A stretch of DNA of 62,000 nt from Tubiluchus corallicola. Taxonomy: Eukaryota; Priapulida; Priapulimorpha; Priapulimorphida; Tubiluchidae. How positions within the stretch are numbered: the stretch's first letter is position 1; each line of letters begins with the position of its first letter. The notes beneath the pieces are model-generated. The model saw only the letters and a program-made list of their open reading frames with translations. It searched no databases and had not been told where the DNA came from. The stretch covers positions 1-62,000 of the forward strand of contig JAQGDQ010000097.1 in the NCBI GenBank assembly GCA_030141605.1. Reading direction: 5' to 3'. The position numbers and the translations under genes were made by a program. This document shows positions 57,701 through 62,000 of the stretch, in pieces.

Positions 57701-60700
57701 GTGGGCTGAGATGTGGCTATCATGTTAAATGGTGATAGCCTAGTGATTCCCGGATGAAGAATAACAGAAGGACTAGCTGGCGTAGGCTTTCTAGAAACAA
57801 AAAAGAAACGATTGCGAACAAATATTATCAGAAAAATTCCGTAAGTTTTTGAGTTTATGATTCAAGGTTTATCTACCATGTAGTAGTTATCATAGCTGCC
57901 AAAAATGCAAGAGCTCGTAGTAGTATGGATAAACAACTTCTTTTCCTCTTTGTAATTTATTCAATTGCAACTATAAAAACATCATTAAAAAATCTCTCAA
58001 GCACTGATAATGTGAACAAGTAAAAATTTATTTTTGACAACTTCACATTTTCATTAAAACAAACTGAAATAAATAATGTGATAAACTGGCATTTGCATCT
58101 CATTAATTAATTAATTAGTTAATTAGCTCATGTCCATTTCTCCTTATATCTAAATCACGAAGAATGTATATCAAAAATGTAAGCTTTAACAAAGGTGTTA
58201 ACTATATGCAAATTTCATTCATTACATTGTCCGCAGTTCAGTTTTGGAGCAGTCGTTTTGTTCTTTCTTCACAGATTCAGTTACTAGAAAAAAAACAATT
58301 TCAATTTTTACAAAGAAAATGTTTAAACAAACAAAATAAAATAAAATAAAAATGACTGATAATAAACTTTGGTGTTGAAATTGTTCATGAAATTAGCCAA
58401 ATCAGTGTACTTGATAAAAAAATTCATCGAAAAACCTTTTTCTTCAAGTAGTATTCTGAAGGTCATAAAAAATATTGCCAAACATTTTGTAGGCTTGAAA
58501 TGCTATCAACCTGAAAAGAAACTTTACATTATTTGATCCTAAAATCCACATCTGATAATTGAAAAAAATGTCTGAAAATCAATAATTTACTTAACTTAAC
58601 ACAAATGCTGACTGGACACCGCAATAATGTAATTACTTTTACCATTCAAAACCTAGTTTTTTAAAAATTAACACCTGAAGTTGATATGCCGTTGTGAGAA
58701 ATAAATCAAGACAGTTCATGATGTAACAACAACCAGTATTTTATATTTTGTAACTGTGTTAAATACATGTATTGAGAAAAACAAAACCTGATCAATCAAT
58801 TATGTCACATGTATGACAGCACTACTATAGCATTACTTTACTTCGATTTCATTCTGATACACTTATGAGAAAGTAACGTCGCCTGCCATGAAGTACAGAT
58901 TTACTCTTTAATTTACGTGTGTAATACGAAGTAAAATTACAATGTTAAAATTTTTACCTGTTATGACAGGTGGAGTAAGGATGTCAGGTGTATTGCCCAC
59001 AGAAGTACCAACGATTGCATGTTCAAGAGGAATGAGTGCTGGAGTGTTTAGAGTATCAGACTGATCAGACGGGTTGACAGACACAAGCAGCATTTTCTAA
59101 AACAAAACAATTCATACTAAAACCAGCACCGCCAGATATCTCAGTTGTTTCAAGACCTTGCAATCAAATCATTGTCCAAAAATAAAGCAAATGTTTTGGA
59201 TTTGGCTATTACAGATACTTAAATAGACCTACCAATTATGCCTGTCATGCTAATTGGCTCTTGCTAATTGAGCTTACTGTGGGGCCTCGTAGTAACAGAT
59301 CAATCAAATTTTCTCTCTGTTTTCCCAGCTCGGATCTTTTAACTACTATCATGTCATAGCTATTATATGACACACATCTATAATTTACCAGTATAATAAT
59401 CTTAGTGCTTAGGGTACGTCTTAGAACAGAAGAGAATAAAATGTATTAGAACAGAAGAGAGTAAAATTACCTTATCATAATGTAAACCTTCATTCCCCAC
59501 TAGGACAGTATATGTCGTTTAATAAGTTTGCTTCATTAACTGTAAATTAATAACTTGTTTACAGTATTACATACTTCATGATGCACAGAAAGCAGGTGAT
59601 GTTGGCCAGATGCATTAGCTGCTGCTGCTTTTCGGAACGACTCTTCAAAAGGATTCACAGGCAGGTCGCTGAACAGTGTTCCTTCTTCAGATCCCCGCAA
59701 AAAGCGCGTAGGAGTCGGCGTTTGATCAGCTGTAATGCAAAAAAGCAAATCAGCACGTTTTTATTGGGATACCAGTGCATCAGAATGGAGCATTTGCCAA
59801 AAAAATCACTTGTGATAATTTATATAAATATTCATTCTTAATATGAAAGGTAATTTTAGGATATTTTAGATGAAGAGTATTTGTACAATTATAACAAAAT
59901 AAAGAAATAGTTTCACCTGTAAATGCTATTGTGTTTAAATTTTTATTTCCAACTGCTAGTGTCATCTGATGCTTTTGCTTATGAACCATTAAATGATCTT
60001 CATTTGTAAACCCCTTAACAGAAGAAAAATATTATAAATGTAAGATGTATAGCCAGTTAAGCTCAACTATTGCAGGCAAAATAGCAACAATTTCACAGCA
60101 AGCCAGCTGATGACGTAAAATGTGAAAGACATTATGCAAAATAAAAGACAAGTCATCACCAGATGTGTAACTTATGACATAAGCAGTAAACTATGTATAA
60201 CTCGAACACCTCGGGACTGGAACATTTGTTCAAGTTAATCAGTTTGAGTTACGCGATAATTCGAGTTGCAGATTCTGAGTTACGCAATGTTTGGTAAAGT
60301 AAAGGGAAAAAACGAAACGGGAAATCTGTTCCACAAGATACGCAAGAATTCGAGTTATACCAGTTCGGGTTACAATACGTAGTTTACTGTATGCAAATGT
60401 CCTTCATTTCTGCAGCCATAACTTTAGTCCAGTCTTTTATATTTAATCATTTACTATTGTAATACACTCATATCTCGGATTGCTGGTCAAAAGCGGGGAA
60501 ATGTCGGTCCAAATTTGCCAATTGTCCATATTTAACGATACTAAGCTAATACAGTAGGCGCCGCGTATTAGACTTGTGGAAATGTAGAACCAATCGCTTA
60601 ACTGTTTCAAAAATGGCTAGTATGGGTCGCTCTTATGCAAAAGCATTGAAAAACAGTCGGGACTTTTTAACAGTCCAGATTTTGTCCAATTCTTCCGATA

Positions 60701-61087
60701 TCTGTAAAAGAGAGGACCAGCAAATCCAGATATGAGTGCAGATAGTTGTAACATTACATAACATGACATAATTGCTACACATTACATAACATGACATAAT
60801 TGCTACATTGATGGTTGATCACTGAACATAACACCAATTGTGAAGCAGCTGCATTGGCTACTAATGTGAATGCTACAACAACTAACATTACTACTTGTAC
60901 TAGTACTAATACGACCACCATCACAACGTACCACTGCTGAAACAGGTGAAAAGCAAACTTGGTACAGCCACCTATGACCAACTGTAATTACATATTTGAC
61001 GATTTTGGTAACGAACATGGAAGTTGTGCAGCTTACCTGACCACAATCACGTACATCACAAGTAAACGGCTTGTCCGACGTTTCCAT
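51423..61087 (-). CDS. ATF2: ATF2/ATF7/CREB5-type bZIP transcription factor, complete, 13 coding exons
   Basis: Nuclear CRE/AP-1-site binding factor expected to work as a bZIP dimer under JNK/p38 control. Exons in coding order (minus strand): 61037-61087, 59917-60013, 59575-59729, 58958-59096, 58226-58283, 57595-57790, 57180-57287, 55830-55943, 54972-55111, 54737-54805, 54206-54302, 53060-53224, 51423-51734. All are GT-AG with matching phases; 1,701 nt, 566 codons plus TAA. The ATG at 61085-61087 is preceded by an in-frame TAG at 61097-61099. Layout: C2H2 finger, TPTP phospho-motif, long Pro/Ser/Thr region, bZIP, acidic tail. Human members are about 500 aa, so the length fits. The invertebrate gene is probably co-orthologous to ATF2, ATF7 and CREB5. 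Confidence 0.93.
53060..54805 (-). CDS. ATF2: ATF2-like exons 10-12: bZIP DNA-binding and dimerisation domain
   Basis: Exon 10 (54737-54805): NRKRRASEDDPDEKRRKIL then ERN. Exon 11 (54206-54302): RAAATRCRVKRKMWISALE, giving the basic-region signature N-x7-R (NRAAATRCR). Leucines then fall every seventh residue for five heptads: LETKVDE, LSHSNQA, LQKEVNK, LRKEIAS, LKSLLLL. Exon 12 (53060-53224) finishes the zipper and has HRYCPVT, as in ATF2 (HKDCPVT). Introns cut both the basic region and the zipper. Confidence 0.96.
54972..55943 (-). CDS. ATF2: ATF2-like exons 8-9: Thr-rich linker and KLKAALTQ block
   Basis: Exon 8 (55830-55943) is Thr/Val-rich (VETTKVATTATVSSTTG) and ends MSLAKL. Exon 9 (54972-55111) starts KLKAALTQGNQEAGS; the LKAALTQ word is shared with vertebrate ATF2. 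A Ser/Thr/Gln-rich linker ending QQIVTTTQPV leads into the bZIP. Confidence 0.9.
56270..56430 (+). mobile_element. pogo/Tigger-like element end, family C
   Basis: In intron 7 of the ATF2-like gene. Starts after a TA as caaagtgttccctcgctac and contains the word tcgctgtttcgcgggtttt twice (near 56307 and 56363). Such 'ttccctcgctatttcgcgg' ends are typical of TA-targeting Tigger-type elements. The opposite end could not be found with confidence. Confidence 0.45.
56530..56925 (-). mobile_element. Composite: family-A-like element inside a 'cactcatatctcgg' element, copy 1
   Basis: Read on the minus strand from 56925: cactcatatctcggtttgcc, then aaagcggggcacgtcggtcc, then the junction gatactaagctaata, then cagtaggcaccgtgtattag, the pogo/Tigger-like end. 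The same succession occurs in the opposite direction at 60466. The inner boundary of this copy is uncertain. Confidence 0.55.
57180..57790 (-). CDS. ATF2: ATF2-like exons 6-7: Pro/Ser-rich middle region
   Basis: Exon 6 (57595-57790) begins KPTPASPSVILHPGITRLSP and ends KPVSPKPIKPHPSK. Exon 7 (57180-57287) contains VQLYLKLPDGSAVPCMQ, comparable to the LLLHLPNGQTMPV block of ATF2/CREB5, which helps anchor the alignment. Several Ser/Thr-Pro sites are present. Confidence 0.88.
58226..59096 (-). CDS. ATF2: ATF2-like exons 4-5: Pro/Thr-rich region with a 58-nt exon
   Basis: Exon 4 (58958-59096) encodes a hydrophobic/Thr/Pro-rich stretch (TPALIPLEHAIVG, TPDILTPPVITG). It ends in phase 1, whereas exon 6 needs phase 2. 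The 58-nt exon at 58226-58283 (acceptor tttctag, donor gtaatg) fixes this and reads VTESVKKEQNDCSKTELRTI. V-K-K-E fits a SUMO-acceptor consensus and lies where ATF2 has IRSKIEEP-like sequence. The exon is too short for ordinary ORF detection, but both splice sites and the frame support it. Confidence 0.8.
58284..58957 (-). other. ATF2-like intron 4
   Basis: 674 bp between exons 4 and 5, AT-rich. I searched it for further small exons of 3n length and saw none with two convincing splice sites. Confidence 0.45.
59575..60013 (-). CDS. ATF2: ATF2-like exons 2-3: finger completion and stress-kinase docking segment
   Basis: Exon 2 (59917-60013) reads GFTNEDHLMVHKQKHQMTL, completing C-x4-C-x12-H-x3-H with His28 and His32. 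Exon 3 (59575-59729) opens ADQTPTPTRFLRGSEEG. Thr53 and Thr55 in my numbering (codons 59719-59721 and 59713-59715) align with the Thr69/Thr71 JNK/p38 sites of human ATF2, followed by the conserved NPFEESFRKA. The segment is the transactivation and kinase-docking region of the family. Confidence 0.92.
60184..60389. mobile_element. pogo/Tigger-like MITE, family D, 206 bp
   Basis: In intron 1 of the ATF2-like gene. Left end cagtaaactatgtataactc and right end ttacaatacgtagtttactg are inverted repeats of about 20 bp. TA follows on the right, AG precedes on the left. Internal words ataactcgaac and ttcgagttat are also inverted. Confidence 0.65.
60466..60743 (+). mobile_element. Composite 'cactcatatctcgg' element with family-A-like insert, copy 2
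   Basis: Begins cactcatatctcggattgct and ends agcaaatccagatatgagtg, inverted ends of about 22 bp, total about 278 bp. Inside, after gatactaagctaata, lies cagtaggcgccgcgtattag with the same downstream order as the composite at 56530-56925. TA precedes and CA follows. Confidence 0.6.
61037..61087 (-). CDS. ATF2: ATF2-like exon 1: start codon and first half of the C2H2 finger
   Basis: 17 codons: METSDKPFTCDVRDCGQ, then donor gtaagc. Cys10 and Cys15 are the zinc ligands (C-x4-C as in ATF2). An in-frame stop 12 nt upstream and no earlier ATG in frame support this start. Confidence 0.92.
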
Positions 61088-61640
61088 TAATAATAACTAG
61101 TAATGGTAATGGCAGCTTTCAGGACCTACATGACATACCAACTGAAGGACCAAAATTCAAAATAATAATTATCGGGCACGTACATAAACGAAAAGTTATA
61201 CACGTATTATTTTATCTTTGTGATATGGAATCGTACAGGAATTTACTGACAAAACAAAAGTAACAAAAAAAGAATGTAAAAAACAAAACGCGTTATTTTG
61301 CTGTATTAGTCTAAAATTTGTAAGTCTTTAACAGACAGAAATTTACTATTAGGATTTGTAGCTTTGAAGAAATGGCGTAAATACTAACGTGAAGGAAACA
61401 ACACCATGTACACATTATTCAAACAACGTAACGTCGTAAAAGATACATTTTTCTAAAATAGCGATAATACACAATGGGGCTACTGTAACTCGCGCTTCAT
61501 TTTTCAACTGAAGCCCGAGCGGGCGCAGAAATGTAAAACTACTACAGAAGTACAATTATAATTATCTGCAAAATTACAAATTTAATTGAATTTTTCCACT
61601 TTTCTCAAGCACAAGCGAACGACAACATGGCATATCTTTA
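61088..61640 (-). promoter_or_regulatory. Probable 5' UTR and promoter region of the ATF2-like gene
   Basis: The only gene-free stretch directly upstream of the ATG. It has locally more CpG than its surroundings near 61490-61530 (actcgcgcttc, cccgagcgggcgc) and ACGT cores at 61426-61429 and 61431-61434 that could be CRE half-sites. No TATA box is convincing. A 5' non-coding exon could also lie here or further upstream. Confidence 0.3.
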
Positions 61641-62000
61641 TTTGCCTACCTTTTCAACCAAAATGACATCTAGGCATAGACCTATTTCTATACTCTGCAA
61701 TGTTGCCAATTTTGAGATTGTAAAATTTGATGCTCTATTCTGTCTACAATAGATGGAATAAGATCTTGAATAAGAATAATGACTCTCTTCACCTATCAAA
61801 GGCGGGTAGTTTTTAATTCCTATAATTTAGTTTATGTCTAATTAGGTTACTAATCTCCAATATGGAGTTGATTCGCTAAGGTTAATAAAGCTCAAGGCTC
61901 TTGCTTGAATTATTATTAATAATTTCTCCCATTCAAGTGTGTCAAATTTACCAGTGAGTCGTTTCAGACCTTTTAGCGCTGTACTCACAGAAAGAAGCTT
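61640..62000 (-). pseudogene. Decayed LTR-retroelement integrase C-terminus (BEL/Pao-like)
   Basis: One minus-strand frame from the window edge down to 61638 has only two internal stops (61842-61844 and shortly after) in 120 codons. It shows TGKFDTLEWEKLLIIIQ, then IIGIKNYPPLI, then LATLQSIEIGLCLDVILVEK. The order matches the end of BEL/Pao-type integrases: 'LTYEELxTxLxEIEAxLNSRPL', then 'LLLGxxPPL', then 'LQxR...VGDxVLVK'. The catalytic core would be to the right of the window. Identification is by pattern and moderately sure; a Ty3-type element is possible. Confidence 0.4.

Noticed and set aside
60775-60981. Val-rich minus-strand frame next to ATF2-like exon 1
   Set aside because: It lies in intron 1 and is produced by a simple acaacta/ctagta-type sequence; no membrane-protein context.

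Overview
The window is animal (metazoan) nuclear DNA. It is AT-rich, the coding sequence is cut into many short exons with GT-AG introns, and the introns are full of small DNA-transposon remnants. Two animal-specific genes can be read almost completely and lie tail to tail. The lineage is not fixed by the sequence. One spectraplakin and one ATF2-type factor, with introns mostly of 0.3-1.5 kb, suggest an invertebrate, but I cannot name a phylum.

Positions 1-46,000, plus strand: the 3' part of a giant spectraplakin gene (MACF1/dystonin/shot family). I could chain 52 exons from 22 to the stop at 45,688. Splice phases match at every junction, giving 3,076 codons plus a stop. The window opens inside the spectrin-repeat rod, so the actin-binding and plakin parts lie upstream. 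The order is about 22-24 spectrin repeats, two canonical EF-hands, a GAS2-related (GAR) microtubule-binding domain, and a Ser-rich basic tail ending in an SxIP-type EB-binding motif. The introns carry pogo/Tigger-like and hAT-like elements, a tRNA-derived SINE, a 1.3-kb minisatellite of 43-44-bp units and a long (TTA)n tract.

Positions 46,000-51,400: a gene-poor spacer between the two convergent genes. It holds the spectraplakin 3' UTR, a decayed LINE reverse-transcriptase fragment, a tandem duplication of about 140 bp and a 945-bp hAT-type element flanked by a near-perfect 8-bp target-site duplication.

Positions 51,423-61,087, minus strand: a complete ATF2/ATF7/CREB5-type transcription factor. 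It has 13 coding exons and 566 aa in my model: an N-terminal C2H2 finger, a TPTP motif at the place of the JNK/p38 sites of ATF2, a proline/Ser/Thr-rich middle, a bZIP domain and an acidic tail. A 58-nt exon, too short for a plain ORF scan, is needed to keep frame.

Positions 61,640-62,000, minus strand: a broken coding stretch that resembles a BEL/Pao-type integrase C-terminus.

The two genes have no obvious shared pathway: one is a cytoskeletal cross-linker, the other a stress-responsive nuclear factor. I found no undescribed multi-gene system. The most unusual signals are a 14-nt microexon candidate that would act as a poison exon in front of the EF-hands, a minisatellite whose every unit carries splice-like motifs, and inverted transposon copies inside both pre-mRNAs.
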